From NCBI RefSeq assembly GCF_025561425.1, contig NZ_CP094824.1, positions 2,728,001 to 2,792,000 on the forward strand: a stretch of 64,000 nucleotides of DNA. Reading direction: 5' to 3'. The notes below the pieces were generated by a model. That model saw nothing but the letters and a program-made list of their open reading frames with translations, ran no database searches and was not told the DNA's origin. The stretch is from Mammaliicoccus sciuri (lineage in GTDB: Bacteria; Bacillota; Bacilli; Staphylococcales; Staphylococcaceae). Each line of letters opens with the position of its first letter. Within the stretch, counting starts at the first letter, position 1. The position numbers and the translations under genes are program-made. Positions 29,452 to 42,676 of this stretch are shown here, one piece after another.

Positions 29452-29490
29452 ATAAAACCGCACACAATATGGAATTGTGCACGGCTTTTA
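29452..29490 (-). terminator. Terminator of lysS
   Basis: AAAGCCGTGCACAAT pairs with ATTGTGTGCGGTTTT around a short loop, followed by TTTTA on the minus strand. It separates lysS from the stable RNA promoters. Confidence 0.93.
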
Positions 29491-29497
29491 GTTACAT

Positions 29498-31021
<1,524 letters not shown>

Positions 31022-31041
31022 TTATTTAAACCACACGTAGA

Positions 31042-31530
31042 TTATTTACTTTCACCATTATACTTTACTACATGTTCATCGTTTGGCAATAGCTCCCAAA
31101 TATATTTCTTCGATATAGGTTCCACAACATTTGAGGCGATATCATTCAAAGGTATCATCACAAATGCTCTTTCAGTCATTCTAGGGTGAGGTACTTCTAG
31201 TTCTGGTGATTGAATAACAGATTGATCATATAATAAAATATCTATATCAATTGTACGTGGTCCCCATCTTTCAACTCGAACACGGTGAAGTTGTTGTTCT
31301 ACCATCATACAAACTTTCAATAATTCTGATGATTCTAATTCAGTTGAGATTTCAATACACATATTTAAAAAATCAGGTTGATCTGTGTATCCTACTGGTT
31401 TCGTTTCATATATTGGAGATTCTTGAATAACTTGAATACCGTCCATTTCATTCAGCAATTTAACAGCTTCTTGCAGTTGATGTTGCCTATCTCCCATATT
31501 ACTGCCTAAACCTAAATATGCAGTATGCAT
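31042..31530 (-). CDS. folK: 2-amino-4-hydroxy-6-hydroxymethyldihydropteridine pyrophosphokinase
   Basis: Activates hydroxymethyl-dihydropterin with ATP before condensation with p-aminobenzoate by FolP. The 162-residue protein begins YLGLGSNMGDR and carries the HPPK signature RWGPRTIDIDILLYD near residue 90-105, plus VPHPRM. It starts directly after the folB stop, so the two are coupled. Confidence 0.96.
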   Translation of the reverse strand: MHTAYLGLGSNMGDRQHQLQEAVKLLNEMDGIQVIQESPIYETKPVGYTDQPDFLNMCIEISTELESSELLKVCMMVEQQLHRVRVERWGPRTIDIDILLYDQSVIQSPELEVPHPRMTERAFVMIPLNDIASNVVEPISKKYIWELLPNDEHVVKYNGESK

Positions 31531-32719
<1,189 letters not shown>

Positions 32720-32721
32720 TT

Positions 32722-32776
32722 AAAAAATCACGCCTAAATGAAATAACTTCAAAAGTTATTTATTATAGACGTGATA
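32722..32776 (-). terminator. Terminator of cysK
   Basis: On the minus strand a long imperfect stem (TATCACGTCTATAATAAATAAC with its partner ending GGCGTGATT) is followed by TTTTTTAAA. It lies between the cysK stop and the folP promoter. Confidence 0.9.
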
Positions 32777-32803
32777 CTTATTTTATGATCATTTATTTAT
32801 CAA

Positions 32804-33733
32804 TTAGTCTTCAAAAGCGTAAAGTGGTGTAGATAGGTAACGCTCACCATTACTTGGAAGAACTGTTACTACTGTTTTGCCTTTACCTAGTTCTTTAGCT
32901 TTTTTCAATGCAGCTACAATTGCAGCGCCAGATGAAATACCACCAAGGATACCTTCTTCTTTAGCAACTTTTCTAGACATTTCCATTGCTTCTTCATTAC
33001 CTACTTTAATAACATCGTCATAAACATCTGTGTTTAAAGTATCTGGTACGAAACCTGCACCTAAACCTTGTAATTTATGAGGACCTGGTGAACCACCACT
33101 TAAAACAGGAGAAGCTTCTGGTTCAATCGCAACTATTTGAATATTAGGATATTTTTCTTTAAGAACTTTACCTGCTCCAGATAAAGTACCACCAGTACCT
33201 ACACCAGCTAAGAAAGCGTCAATTTGAACACCTTCAAATTGTTCAACAAGTTCAGGACCAGTTGTTAATTCATGGACTTTAGGGTTCGCTGGGTTTTCGA
33301 ATTGTTGTGGTTCAAAATAGCCTTTTTCTTCTTTTAATTCTTTAGCTTTTTTGATAGCACCTTTCATACCTTCTGCACCAGGTGTTAATACTAATTCAGC
33401 GCCATAAGCTTTTAATAAAGCACGACGTTCGCTACTCATTGTATCCGGCATTACAAATACAGCTTTATAACCTTTAGCTGCTGCAACCATTGCTAAACCG
33501 ATACCTGTGTTACCAGATGTTGGCTCAATAATTGTGTCGCCCGGTTTGATTTTGCCTTCTTTTTCAGCAGCTTCAATCATCGCTAAACCAATTCTATCTT
33601 TAACTGAGCTACCTGGGTTTTGATATTCTAACTTTACATAAACGTCTGCTGAACCTTCTTCAACTACTTTGTTTAATTTAACTACAGGTGTATCTCCAAT
33701 TAATTCTACAATATTATTTACTCTCTTAGCCAT
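32804..33733 (-). CDS. cysK: Cysteine synthase (O-acetylserine sulfhydrylase)
   Basis: PLP enzyme that makes cysteine from O-acetylserine (the CysE product) and sulfide. The 309-residue protein has the cofactor lysine Lys45 in [11 protein letters not shown], the substrate loop TSGNTG near residue 70, and the phosphate-binding GVGTGGT near residue 177. It is a single-gene unit with its own promoter and terminator. Confidence 0.97.
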   Translation of the reverse strand: MAKRVNNIVELIGDTPVVKLNKVVEEGSADVYVKLEYQNPGSSVKDRIGLAMIEAAEKEGKIKPGDTIIEPTSGNTGIGLAMVAAAKGYKAVFVMPDTMSSERRALLKAYGAELVLTPGAEGMKGAIKKAKELKEEKGYFEPQQFENPANPKVHELTTGPELVEQFEGVQIDAFLAGVGTGGTLSGAGKVLKEKYPNIQIVAIEPEASPVLSGGSPGPHKLQGLGAGFVPDTLNTDVYDDVIKVGNEEAMEMSRKVAKEEGILGGISSGAAIVAALKKAKELGKGKTVVTVLPSNGERYLSTPLYAFED

Positions 33734-33788
33734 TTACGCTTCACTCCTAAATAGTTTTTATACCCTAGTTTATTTATCGGATATAATG

Positions 33789-33817
33789 ATTATAACAAAA
33801 CTTCATATAAAGTGAAA
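33789..33817 (-). promoter_or_regulatory. cysK promoter
   Basis: TTTCAC (33817-33812), a 17-base spacer, and an extended -10 TGTTATAAT whose TATAAT is 33794-33789. The -35 is weak, which would suit activation or repression control. I cannot identify a CymR site with confidence. Confidence 0.7.
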
Positions 33818-33829
33818 GTATTTACTAAA

Positions 33830-34708
33830 TTAAAGTGCGTTCTTAAGTTCGATTAATTCTTCTTCGCTATATTGATACTTTGTTCTACAGAAATGACATT
33901 CTGCTTCAGCACCATGATCTTCTTTAATCATTGCATCAATTTCTGCTTCTCCAAGACCTTTAATTGCATTTAGGAATTTTTCTCTAGAACAATTACATTT
34001 GAACTCAACATCCATATGGTCAATAATTCTAGTATTTTCTTTACCTAATACTGTTTCAATTATTTCTTCTGGTGATAATCCTCTATCGATCAATTTAGAT
34101 ACAGGTTCCATTTGATTAATTTTTTCTTCAATTGCTGAAATTGTTTTTTCAGGTGCACCAGGCATAAGTTGAATGATGAAACCTCCTGCTGCTTTAATTG
34201 TATTATCAGGATTTACTAATACACCTAAACCAACAGCTGAAGGCACTTGTTCACTTGTTACAAAATAATAAGTGAAATCTTCGCCAAGTTCTCCAGAAAC
34301 AATTGGTGTAGAACCTGTGAAGTAATCTTTCAATCCGATATCTTTTACGACACTTAATATACCGTCTGTTCCAACAGCACGTCTAACATCTAATTTACCT
34401 TGATCATTTAATGGGAAATGCGTTTGTGGATTTTGTACGTATCCTCTTACTTTACCTTTCGCATTAGCATCGACCATAATTTTACCAATTGGTCCTCCGC
34501 CATCAATTGTTACGGTTAATTTTTCTTCATTTTTTAGCATTGATCCCATCATCACACCAGCTGTCATTGATCTACCTAATGCTGCTGAAGCTGTTGGCCA
34601 TGTGTAATGGCGTGTTTGTGCTTCTTGTATTGTATTTGTTGTTTGAACAGCAAAAGCTCTCACTTCATCATTGAAAGCTAATCCTCTTACTAAATAATCT
34701 TTTGTCAT
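33830..34708 (-). CDS. hslO: Redox-regulated chaperone Hsp33
   Basis: Holdase chaperone activated by oxidative unfolding. The 292-residue protein ends with the zinc switch CNC near residue 235 and CHFC near residue 269; the four cysteines hold zinc when reduced and form disulfides on oxidation. The ATG follows GGAG and stands just 17 bases after the terminator hairpin of ftsH, so expression may depend on read-through. Confidence 0.96.
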   Translation of the reverse strand: MTKDYLVRGLAFNDEVRAFAVQTTNTIQEAQTRHYTWPTASAALGRSMTAGVMMGSMLKNEEKLTVTIDGGGPIGKIMVDANAKGKVRGYVQNPQTHFPLNDQGKLDVRRAVGTDGILSVVKDIGLKDYFTGSTPIVSGELGEDFTYYFVTSEQVPSAVGLGVLVNPDNTIKAAGGFIIQLMPGAPEKTISAIEEKINQMEPVSKLIDRGLSPEEIIETVLGKENTRIIDHMDVEFKCNCSREKFLNAIKGLGEAEIDAMIKEDHGAEAECHFCRTKYQYSEEELIELKNAL

Positions 34709-34725
34709 GTTTTATACTCCTTCTT

Positions 34726-34767
34726 TAAAAAAAGCCCCTCTCAATCAAATTGTTGAAAGGGACTTTT
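34726..34767 (-). terminator. Terminator or attenuator between ftsH and hslO
   Basis: AAGTCCCTTTCAA pairs with TTGAGAGGGGCTT, followed by a T-run on the minus strand. It sits so close to hslO that it may tune rather than separate the two genes. Confidence 0.9.
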
Positions 34768-34773
34768 GTGAAA

Positions 34774-36882
34774 TTATTCTTTACGATCTGTCGGTTTATT
34801 GTCACCTAGGTCATCGATATTTGGCTCTTGTTCATGAGCTGGTTCGTCTGAATCACTATCTGAATCTTTGTCTTCACGACGTTTATCATGTGACACTTCT
34901 TCTTTAACTTCTTCATATGATTTACCAACTTCATCATCGCCAATATCTAATGTACCTTCTTGTTGCGTTAAGTCACCTTCATATTTATCTTCATCTGAGT
35001 CTTCATTTTGGTTAAGATGAGAATCATCATATTTAACTTCTGGTAACTTACCTTCATGGAATAATGATTGAATTTGTTCAGCTACTAATGTTTCTTCTAC
35101 TAGAAGTGTCTTAGCAATTAATTCTAATTGTGATTTATGTTCAGTTAGAATTTGTTTACAACGTTCGTATTGTTCTTTAATGATACGTTGTACTTCTGAA
35201 TCAATTTCATAAGCAATTTGGTCTGAATAATTTGGTTCAGATTGCATATCTTTACCTAAAAATACTTGGCCACTATCCGTACTACCGAATTGTAATGGAC
35301 CTAATTTTTTACTCATACCATATTCAGTAACCATCTTACGCGCAATGTTTGTTGCACGTTGGAAGTCATTATGAGCACCTGTTGATGCTTCTCCAAAGTT
35401 TATTTCTTCAGATACACGACCACCAAGTAAACCTACTATCTTATCTAATAATTCTGGTTCAGTCATAAAGTAACGATCTTCTTTAGGAAGCATCATTGCA
35501 TATCCACCAGCTTGACCACGTGGAACGATTGTAACTTTATGAACCATTTCTGCTTCATCCAATACACAACCGATAATTGTATGACCCGCTTCGTGATAAG
35601 CAACAATATTTTTTTCTTTTTCAGAAATCATTCTTGTTTTCTTAGCTGGACCTGCAATAACTCTATCAGTCGCTTCTTCGATATCTCTCATATCAATTTT
35701 CGTTTTGTTAGAACGTGCTGCTACTAATGATGCTTCATTTAACAAGTTCTCTAAGTCTGCACCAGAGAAACCAGGCGTTCTTTGAGAAATGGCTTTTAAG
35801 TCAACAGTTTCGTCTAACGGTTTATTACGAGCATGTACTTTAAGTACTGCTTCACGTCCTTTTACATCTGGGCGTCCAACTTGGATTTGTCTATCGAAAC
35901 GTCCTGGACGTAATAATGCAGGGTCTAAAATATCAGGACGGTTAGTTGCAGCTATCATAATGATACCTTCATTTTCACCGAATCCATCCATTTCTACTAA
36001 TAATTGGTTTAATGTTTGTTCACGTTCATCGTGACCGCCACCAACACCAGCGCCACGTTGACGACCAACAGCATCAATTTCATCTATAAAGATAATACAT
36101 GGTGCATTTTTCTTAGCGTTCTCGAATAAGTCACGCACACGACTTGCACCGACACCAACGAACATCTCAACGAAGTCTGAACCACTGATTGAGAAGAATG
36201 GTGTACCCGCTTCACCTGCTACAGCTCTAGCAAGTAATGTTTTACCTGTACCTGGAGGACCAACTAGTAAAACACCTTTCGGAATACGCGCACCCATTTT
36301 CTTGAATTTACGATTATCTTTAAGGAAATCAACTATTTCAACTAACTCTTGTTTCTCTTCATCGGCACCTGCTACATCAGAGAATCTTACACGTTTCTTC
36401 TGATTATCATATAGCTTGGCTTTTGACTTACCAAAGTTCATTACTCGGCCGCCGCCACCGCCGCCGCCTTGCATTTGGCTTAAGAAGAAGATGAATAAAA
36501 ATGCAATAATTAAAACTGGAATAAGCGTTGTTAATACACTAACAAACACACTTTGTTTTTCTTCTTCTTTAACATTAAATTTCAAATCATCTTGTTTCTC
36601 AGCAGTTGCTGTTATTTTTTTCAAGTCATCTTGATTATTAAATAAAATAGAAGATGTATATGTTTCATCTTTACCTTTTTTCAATTCACCGCTAACCATA
36701 TAAACATTCTGTTCTGGTTGAATAGTTAACGTTTTTAAATCGCCTTTTTCTAGCTTCGTCATAAACTCATTATATGTAAGCTGTTTTGGTGATTGTCCAT
36801 TGCCATTAATGAACTGGAATACACCAAATAGGACGATAGCTAAAAGCGCGATCATTAATATATTACGAAAAGCTTTTTGCAT
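34774..36882 (-). CDS. ftsH: Membrane AAA+ zinc metalloprotease FtsH
   Basis: Degrades membrane and short-lived soluble proteins. The 702-residue protein has two membrane helices (about 8-25 and 113-135) flanking an extracytoplasmic domain, then a seven-glycine run (139-145). The AAA domain has Walker A GPPGTGKT at 208-215 and Walker B IFIDEID. The zinc site HEAGH is at 430-434. The last 90 residues form a highly acidic tail rich in Asp, Glu and Ser, longer than in E. coli. It starts 92 bases after hpt, in the usual tilS-hpt-ftsH order. Confidence 0.98.
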   Translation of the reverse strand: MQKAFRNILMIALLAIVLFGVFQFINGNGQSPKQLTYNEFMTKLEKGDLKTLTIQPEQNVYMVSGELKKGKDETYTSSILFNNQDDLKKITATAEKQDDLKFNVKEEEKQSVFVSVLTTLIPVLIIAFLFIFFLSQMQGGGGGGGRVMNFGKSKAKLYDNQKKRVRFSDVAGADEEKQELVEIVDFLKDNRKFKKMGARIPKGVLLVGPPGTGKTLLARAVAGEAGTPFFSISGSDFVEMFVGVGASRVRDLFENAKKNAPCIIFIDEIDAVGRQRGAGVGGGHDEREQTLNQLLVEMDGFGENEGIIMIAATNRPDILDPALLRPGRFDRQIQVGRPDVKGREAVLKVHARNKPLDETVDLKAISQRTPGFSGADLENLLNEASLVAARSNKTKIDMRDIEEATDRVIAGPAKKTRMISEKEKNIVAYHEAGHTIIGCVLDEAEMVHKVTIVPRGQAGGYAMMLPKEDRYFMTEPELLDKIVGLLGGRVSEEINFGEASTGAHNDFQRATNIARKMVTEYGMSKKLGPLQFGSTDSGQVFLGKDMQSEPNYSDQIAYEIDSEVQRIIKEQYERCKQILTEHKSQLELIAKTLLVEETLVAEQIQSLFHEGKLPEVKYDDSHLNQNEDSDEDKYEGDLTQQEGTLDIGDDEVGKSYEEVKEEVSHDKRREDKDSDSDSDEPAHEQEPNIDDLGDNKPTDRKE

Positions 36883-36974
36883 TCAATTTGTCCTCCTACT
36901 CAATTAATAAAACTAACAAAAATTTTACCATATTTGTAATTTCATACGCTAGTAATTAAACTTGCTTATACGCA

Positions 36975-37511
36975 TCATTGATATATTTCTGGTTTAAGTG
37001 TGCCAATGTATGGTAAATTACGATATTTCTCAGCATAATCTAGTCCGTATCCTACAACAAATTCATCAGGAATTTTTTCTCCGACATATTTTGCTTCGAT
37101 ATCTACTTTACGTTTCATCGGTTTGTCTAACAATGTTACGATTTCAATAGAATTAACATTTCTATATTTCAATAAATCAACGATAGAATTTAAAGTTGTA
37201 CCTGTTTCTAAAATATCTTCAATGATAATAACATCTCTATTTTCAACAGAAGTACTTAAGTCTTTTAAAATTTTAACTTCTCCAGTTGATTCTGTACCAC
37301 CGTGATAACTAGAAACATCCATGAAGTCTAATTCTACGTGTGTATCAATGTATTTAATTAAATCGGCCATAAACATGATTGAACCTTTTAAAATACCTAC
37401 ACAAATAGGTGTCTTCCCATTATAATCCTCTGTGATTTGCTTTCCTAATGTTTTGCATCTTTCTTGAATCTGTTCTTCTGATAATACAACAGACTTAATC
37501 GAGTCTTTCAT
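36975..37511 (-). CDS. hpt: Hypoxanthine-guanine phosphoribosyltransferase
   Basis: Purine salvage: makes IMP or GMP from the base and PRPP. The 178-residue protein carries the PRPP-binding motif VIIIEDILETGTTL near residue 95-108 and ends with the family segment YRNLPYIGTLKP. I chose ATG 37511 (MKDSIKSVV), 7 bases after GGAGATG; an in-frame TTG at 37526 is unlikely. The start lies inside the end of tilS, giving a 17-base overlap. Confidence 0.96.
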   Translation of the reverse strand: MKDSIKSVVLSEEQIQERCKTLGKQITEDYNGKTPICVGILKGSIMFMADLIKYIDTHVELDFMDVSSYHGGTESTGEVKILKDLSTSVENRDVIIIEDILETGTTLNSIVDLLKYRNVNSIEIVTLLDKPMKRKVDIEAKYVGEKIPDEFVVGYGLDYAEKYRNLPYIGTLKPEIYQ

Positions 37512-38775
37512 TAAAGTCATCTCCAATATAAGTAATAGTTAGTGCGTTTTTAAAGTTAGAATCTATCCAAAAATCACCAATTGCAATAATGTCATCATCA
37601 TTTAAAATAATTGGACAATTGTTTCTTTTATGTATGTCAATCTTGTTGTCAATCATGATTCTGTTAACTTTTTTGTGATGTTTATTTCCCCGGTTATAAT
37701 ACTGAACACGATCTCCAGACATTCTCGTTCTTACAAATAAAGGCGATGCTATGTCTTTCGTTTCAATTAACCAATTCCCAAATACATATTGTTCATTACG
37801 ATTTATAAATTTAGAATTTACATTGAACTCAATATCTTCACATAGTAATAATTTATCATATGCTACTATAAACTGCCAATCATCAGATATAGGAATGACG
37901 GATTGTTTTGAAAAATTTTTAAATACGTGCATCCATTCTTTATATGACTTCTCGCTATATCTTCGTTTAACATATTGAGCCATTAATTGATCTAATACTT
38001 GAATCTTAATTAAATCGTTCAGCTGATTAAATGCATCACGATTAATTTCAACTTGATCAGACAGTTTTATTTCATTAGCAATAAAATTATCTGCTGCAGT
38101 TATAATTAATTTTCTTGCATCATTCATCCATTGATTCAAATCCAGTAAATGATCTGTTGAAAATTCTGATCTTTCTTCAATAACAGGCAACAACTGATTT
38201 CGTAAATAGTTGCGAGTATATTTACTATCTTTATTTGAATCATCTTCGTAGTACTTAAAATCATTTTCTTGTTGATATTGTTTTATAAATGATTTGGATA
38301 CATTTAACAACGGTCTACAAATCATATAATCATTTCTTTTTTGAACTTGTTGAATACCTAAAGGTGCACGGCCAATTCTCCCAGTAAATAATCGATAAGC
38401 AATGGTTTCTTTTTGGTCATCCATATGGTGTGCTGTCAACAATACATCGCTACCGGTTTGTTTCATCATTTCATCAAACCATTCATATCTCATTTGTCTA
38501 GAAATATCTTGTATGCTCTTATTGTGACTAACTGTTTCGCTCAAATCCAATGTCTTGATATATATTTCAATATGATGTTTTTCACAAAATTGTTTAATAA
38601 ATTCCGCTTCTTCTCGAGAGGCTTCTCTTAAACCATGGTTGACATGTAAACAAATTAACTTATGATATGTGTCTTTATAAGTTGTATTTAACATGTGTAA
38701 AAGTGACATGCTATCTATCCCTGTAGAAACAGCTAAAGCTAAATCATCCTCTTGTTGCCAAGTTACATTCAGCAT
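37495..38775 (-). CDS. tilS: tRNA(Ile)-lysidine synthase
   Basis: Converts C34 of the tRNA-Ile CAU anticodon to lysidine so it reads AUA. The roughly 426-residue protein has a PP-loop of the form STGIDS (17-22) where the family usually has SGGxDS; the staphylococcal proteins I recall share this. HVNHG near residue 45, AHHMDDQ and the C-terminal TilS domain with RMSGDR support the call. I chose ATG 38775, with GAGGTG 7 bases upstream, over a TTG at 38790 that overlaps the ribosome site. Confidence 0.96.
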   Translation of the reverse strand: MLNVTWQQEDDLALAVSTGIDSMSLLHMLNTTYKDTYHKLICLHVNHGLREASREEAEFIKQFCEKHHIEIYIKTLDLSETVSHNKSIQDISRQMRYEWFDEMMKQTGSDVLLTAHHMDDQKETIAYRLFTGRIGRAPLGIQQVQKRNDYMICRPLLNVSKSFIKQYQQENDFKYYEDDSNKDSKYTRNYLRNQLLPVIEERSEFSTDHLLDLNQWMNDARKLIITAADNFIANEIKLSDQVEINRDAFNQLNDLIKIQVLDQLMAQYVKRRYSEKSYKEWMHVFKNFSKQSVIPISDDWQFIVAYDKLLLCEDIEFNVNSKFINRNEQYVFGNWLIETKDIASPLFVRTRMSGDRVQYYNRGNKHHKKVNRIMIDNKIDIHKRNNCPIILNDDDIIAIGDFWIDSNFKNALTITYIGDDFNERLD

Positions 38776-38819
38776 GATTACACACCTCAATTTTCAAAAA
38801 TTCATTTGATCTTGTCAAA

Positions 38820-38855
38820 ATAAAAAGAGGCTCAACTAATTAGCCTCTTTTTATT
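38820..38855 (-). terminator. Terminator after the S1-domain gene
   Basis: AAAAAGAGGCT and AGCCTCTTTTT form an 11-bp symmetrical stem with A and T runs at both ends. It lies between the S1-domain gene and tilS, so tilS needs read-through or its own start site. Confidence 0.92.
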
Positions 38856-38863
38856 ATAATCCA

Positions 38864-39247
38864 TTATCGTCTTGCACCTTTACCGCCACGACGTGATTCA
38901 GTTTGTCTCTTAATAGATGTTAACTTATCCTCACTATCTTTTAAAAAGTTTGATAATTTCTTCTCAAAGTCTTCAGGCTTAGCTTCTTTCTTAGGCGCTT
39001 GGCGCTTTGGACGTTCTTTAGCTTTTTTTATAGATAAACTAATCTTTCCATCTTCAGCTACTGTTAATACTTTAACTTCTACTTCATCGCCTACAGTTAA
39101 ATGGTCATTCACGTTCTCGACGTAGTTATCAGCAACTTCACTGATATGCACAAGGCCACTTTTCCCTTCAGGTAATTCAACAAATGCACCAAAATTCTTA
39201 ATACCTGTAACTTTCCCTTTGACTTTATTGCCTACTTCAATTGACAT
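38864..39247 (-). CDS. S1-domain RNA-binding protein (YabR family)
   Basis: 127 residues. An S1 OB-fold occupies about 1-72 (GNKVKGKVTGIKNFGAFVEL is its opening), followed by a basic, Lys/Arg-rich tail ending GGKGARR. It resembles the general stress protein 13 / YabR group, which binds RNA or ribosomes; a precise role is not evident. It sits between divIC and tilS, as in Bacillus. Confidence 0.92.
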   Translation of the reverse strand: MSIEVGNKVKGKVTGIKNFGAFVELPEGKSGLVHISEVADNYVENVNDHLTVGDEVEVKVLTVAEDGKISLSIKKAKERPKRQAPKKEAKPEDFEKKLSNFLKDSEDKLTSIKRQTESRRGGKGARR

Positions 39248-39330
39248 ATTATTACTGTATCCTCCTGATATAAATTCACTTTAACCTTATTATATGCTTC
39301 TATACAAAATTATACAACGCCATAAACAGA

Positions 39331-39714
39331 TTATTTATCATTTTCCGCGTCTTTTTTGTCTTCTGGTAATTTAAAAATAATTTCACCATCATTGCTTAAA
39401 AAGTATTCGCTTCTCGCGAGTTTTTCTATATATTCTTTATCGTTCAGTCGTTTAATTTGTTCTTTAAGTTCTATCTCTTTATCTTGCAATTTTTCATACT
39501 TGACAGCTTTTTCTTTACGCTCTTGTACTAATTCATCATTACGATTTTTTTGTAGAAACAGCATGACGATCATAATAACCATTATTAACAATAATACTCC
39601 ACCAAATAAGGTAAGTCGCTTGCGTATCACTTGGCGCGTTTTATTGACAGTCTTTTTTTGTTTGTTTTGGGACTGTGTATATTCATTATCTAGATTTTTA
39701 ATTTTTTGCGCCAT
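39331..39714 (-). CDS. divIC: Cell division protein DivIC (FtsB-like)
   Basis: Bitopic septum protein that works with FtsL and DivIB. The 127-residue protein has a basic cytoplasmic N-terminus, one membrane helix at about 36-54 and an extracellular coiled coil (about 58-100) ending with the conserved ARSEYFLSNDGE segment. It follows the S4-domain gene by 16 bases. Confidence 0.94.
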   Translation of the reverse strand: MAQKIKNLDNEYTQSQNKQKKTVNKTRQVIRKRLTLFGGVLLLIMVIMIVMLFLQKNRNDELVQERKEKAVKYEKLQDKEIELKEQIKRLNDKEYIEKLARSEYFLSNDGEIIFKLPEDKKDAENDK

Positions 39715-39730
39715 TGGTGTACCTCCTTAT

Positions 39731-39997
39731 TTATATAGAATCTTGAATTTTTTCTTCTTTAATGACTTCAAACATTGTCTTCGCATTTTCTTTATTAGCA
39801 TGTTCAGATAATCCCGTCACTTTGACAACAATTATTCTATTACCTAATCTAATTTCTAATTCATCTTCAACACTTACAGTCGTTCCTGCTTTAGCAACTT
39901 GACCATTTACTTTAACTCTACCTTGGTCACTCACTTCTTTAGCAAGTGTACGACGTTTAATCAGTCTAGATACTTTTAAATATTTATCTAATCTCAA
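39731..39997 (-). CDS. S4-domain RNA-binding protein (RqcP/YabO family)
   Basis: An 88-residue protein with a single S4 domain (MRLDKYLKVSRLIKRRTLAKE to about residue 60). Bacillus YabO (RqcP) acts with RqcH in C-terminal alanine tailing on stalled ribosomes; the same role is inferred here from family and gene order. It overlaps mazG by 4 bases. Confidence 0.92.
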   Translation of the reverse strand: MRLDKYLKVSRLIKRRTLAKEVSDQGRVKVNGQVAKAGTTVSVEDELEIRLGNRIIVVKVTGLSEHANKENAKTMFEVIKEEKIQDSI

Positions 39998-41160
39998 ATT
40001 GTTAAATCTCCTTTATTTATAAATTCTTTTAATGATTGTTCACCGTATCCCTCTAATTTGGTTTTATCATACAACTTCAAAAAGTAATCAGCAAATATTT
40101 TTTCTAGTTTCTCACGTTTAACTTTGCCTTCTTTTTGTTTTTCATCATTCCAAATTTTCTTGAGGTCTTCAATATCATTCGCTTCTTGGTCACCAAACAC
40201 ATGCGGATGTCTACGTATCATCTTAGACGTTAATGTTTGTACCACTTCTCTTACATCAAAGTACGCTTCTTTCTTTCCAATCGCAGCATGTAACATCACT
40301 TGTAACAATATGTCTCCAAGTTCTTCTATCATATGATCAATATCATCTTCATCAATTGCTTCTATTAATTCAAACGCCTCTTCAAGCACATAACGTTTCA
40401 ATGTTTCATGGGTTTGTACTTTATCCCATGGACAGCCTTCTTCAGACACAAATGTATCAATAGTTTGTTCTAAATATTGAAAATCACCGTAAAGTTGTTC
40501 ATCTTCAGTTATTTTCGGAATGAATAAACTTGTTAAATTTGATAGCTCAGCATGATGGTCCATTTCATACAATGGACATGAAATAACTTCCGCTTCACCT
40601 AGTCTTGCATTAGAAACAAGTTGCACAGGATGGTCATCTGAATATCTTTCCATCAATGTAACTTTAATATCCGATGCAACTAATTGATCATACACTTGGG
40701 TAATAATCGTATTCGTTCTTATATTTAATGAAGTCTCAGACAAACTTGTTCCATCTAATAATGTAAACCCGTCATTTGGGTCAATATTAACAGCTCTGAA
40801 CATATCATCTAGAAAGCTTTTCCCACCTAACACGTGAACATCCGGTGCTTTCTCTAACAAAAGCTGCGTCGTTGTTTCAGCTACCATTGGGTCACCAGGT
40901 ACCGCATAAATAATGTTTTCATGTTCAGCTTTTTCAATCAATGTATCGACAATTTCAGAATATACATTAAGGAAATCATCGTGCTTTTCATAAATATAAT
41001 CAAAACCTTGCCAATTTAAGTCTTCTAATTCTTTAACGACTGGATGGTCTAACGTACGCGCATATATAACATCAGCTGATTGAAGTTTGCGGTAAACGCC
41101 CATTGGCAATTCTTCTAAACTATAATTACCTAAGCCAACAACTAAAATTTGTTGTGCCAT
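39994..41160 (-). CDS. mazG: Tetrapyrrole methylase-MazG fusion protein (YabN family)
   Basis: The 388-residue protein has an N-terminal SAM-dependent tetrapyrrole-methylase-like domain (about 1-220, with VVGLGNYSLEELP and YAVPGDPMVAETT) fused to a C-terminal MazG nucleotide pyrophosphohydrolase (about 230-375). The MazG part has CPWDKVQTHETL and the EEAFELIEAI and EELGDILLQV metal-binding helices. MazG proteins hydrolyse non-canonical NTPs; the N-terminal role is unclear. It lies 7 bases after the flippase gene. Confidence 0.93.
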   Translation of the reverse strand: MAQQILVVGLGNYSLEELPMGVYRKLQSADVIYARTLDHPVVKELEDLNWQGFDYIYEKHDDFLNVYSEIVDTLIEKAEHENIIYAVPGDPMVAETTTQLLLEKAPDVHVLGGKSFLDDMFRAVNIDPNDGFTLLDGTSLSETSLNIRTNTIITQVYDQLVASDIKVTLMERYSDDHPVQLVSNARLGEAEVISCPLYEMDHHAELSNLTSLFIPKITEDEQLYGDFQYLEQTIDTFVSEEGCPWDKVQTHETLKRYVLEEAFELIEAIDEDDIDHMIEELGDILLQVMLHAAIGKKEAYFDVREVVQTLTSKMIRRHPHVFGDQEANDIEDLKKIWNDEKQKEGKVKREKLEKIFADYFLKLYDKTKLEGYGEQSLKEFINKGDLTI

Positions 41161-41167
41161 ATGTTAA

Positions 41168-42676
41168 TTACTCCTTTATTATTTTATCCATTAAAGGCAA
41201 ATGTTTCCATTCATCTTTTATTAATATTTTCATTTTTATTATACCTATTATGACAACCATTACGCCAACAATACCTGCCATTAACATAATTAATAAACTG
41301 GTCATTCTCGTGTGCGTTGGAATGAGCAGTACCGCTTGTACAAATACAGACATGATCGCAAGCAAAGTGATTACTTTAATCATAAATAAACCCATACGTT
41401 GAAATTGATAAAACTTCATTACACGTATATGCAAAATCAATGTATATATAGCGAGTGACAAGACGGTCGACAAACTTGCACCAAATATACCAAACTGCAG
41501 TACAAACCAGTAATTCCCGATCAATTTCGCTACCATACCAATCATGAGCGCAATAAATAATATATTTCTATTTAATTTCACTTGCAATAAAGCTGTATAC
41601 ATGATGATAAAAGTCACAAATACAACTGCAAGCATAAAGACGCTCAGTGTGCCGATCAATTCATTCGTCTTAAAGAATACAGTATTTAATAATGGCAGTA
41701 AGTTCATTAAGCCAAATGCAGCAGCCATACTAAATAACACTGTTATCTTCAACGATGTATTAGCATATTCATTTACGAGTTGATGGTTTTTCTTTTGCAG
41801 TTGTTCTGTTAACAATGGAATAAGCACAAAACTAAATGTCGTTGTGATGATAAGCCCCATCTGAATTAATGAAGCACCTCTATCAAACACACCTTTTACT
41901 TTTATACTCTCATGAAAGCTATATCCATTCTCTTGCAACAAATGTATAAGCGTAAATGAATCTACAATTTGCCATAAGATCAATATCAAATAAGAAATGG
42001 CATACAAAATTGTCATCGTCACGATATTTTTAGTGTCTTGCAACTTTATTTCCCAGGAAAATCTCAGTCTAGGTTTTCTTTTAAACCAGAAGTAAATTGC
42101 AATACAACTTAATCCCAATACAGATCCACTGATTGCGATTGTGCCAGCTTGATAAATTGAAATATTCAAGCCAACAAACAGCAAGATCGCGGTTAAAATC
42201 ACACCGACTCTAACGACTTGATCAATCACCTGTGAAACGGCAATAAAGTTCATCTGATGTTTCATTTGATAATACCCTCGTACCATTGAGATAAATACAA
42301 GTGGTATTAGCGCTAAACTCGCCATACGAATCATAGGCGCTAAGTTCGCGTCACCCATCAGTCCACTTATCAAGTGTGCACTTAAAAATATGACTACACT
42401 TAATAATAAACAAGTCATTTGTAAGAACCAGAACATACCTACTATTTGTGATTGTTTACGTTGAATCATCCAGCTACTCATCACACTAGGAAGCGCGTTT
42501 AAACTTACAACACTTACAATCGCAACAAGCGGATATACTTGTTGGTATGCATATAATCCTTCATCACCCAAAACATTCTGGTAAGGTACTCTATAAATTG
42601 CGCTTAAAATTTTAACAATGACCATCGTACCTGTTAACAACAATACACTATTAAAAATGGGTTTAGATTGTGTCAT
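41168..42676 (-). CDS. MOP-superfamily flippase (polysaccharide/lipid II type, YabM family)
   Basis: 502 hydrophobic residues with about 14 predicted membrane segments and short loops, opening with an N-terminal segment [25 protein letters not shown] typical of the SpoVB/MurJ-like branch in part. It probably moves a lipid-linked saccharide across the membrane; which one cannot be told. It overlaps mfd by 14 bases, so it is cotranscribed. Confidence 0.88.
   Translation of the reverse strand: MTQSKPIFNSVLLLTGTMVIVKILSAIYRVPYQNVLGDEGLYAYQQVYPLVAIVSVVSLNALPSVMSSWMIQRKQSQIVGMFWFLQMTCLLLSVVIFLSAHLISGLMGDANLAPMIRMASLALIPLVFISMVRGYYQMKHQMNFIAVSQVIDQVVRVGVILTAILLFVGLNISIYQAGTIAISGSVLGLSCIAIYFWFKRKPRLRFSWEIKLQDTKNIVTMTILYAISYLILILWQIVDSFTLIHLLQENGYSFHESIKVKGVFDRGASLIQMGLIITTTFSFVLIPLLTEQLQKKNHQLVNEYANTSLKITVLFSMAAAFGLMNLLPLLNTVFFKTNELIGTLSVFMLAVVFVTFIIMYTALLQVKLNRNILFIALMIGMVAKLIGNYWFVLQFGIFGASLSTVLSLAIYTLILHIRVMKFYQFQRMGLFMIKVITLLAIMSVFVQAVLLIPTHTRMTSLLIMLMAGIVGVMVVIIGIIKMKILIKDEWKHLPLMDKIIKE

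Noticed and set aside
39356-39811. 151-codon open frame on the plus strand
   Set aside because: Antisense to divIC and the S4 gene, with low-complexity Phe/Ser/Leu composition.
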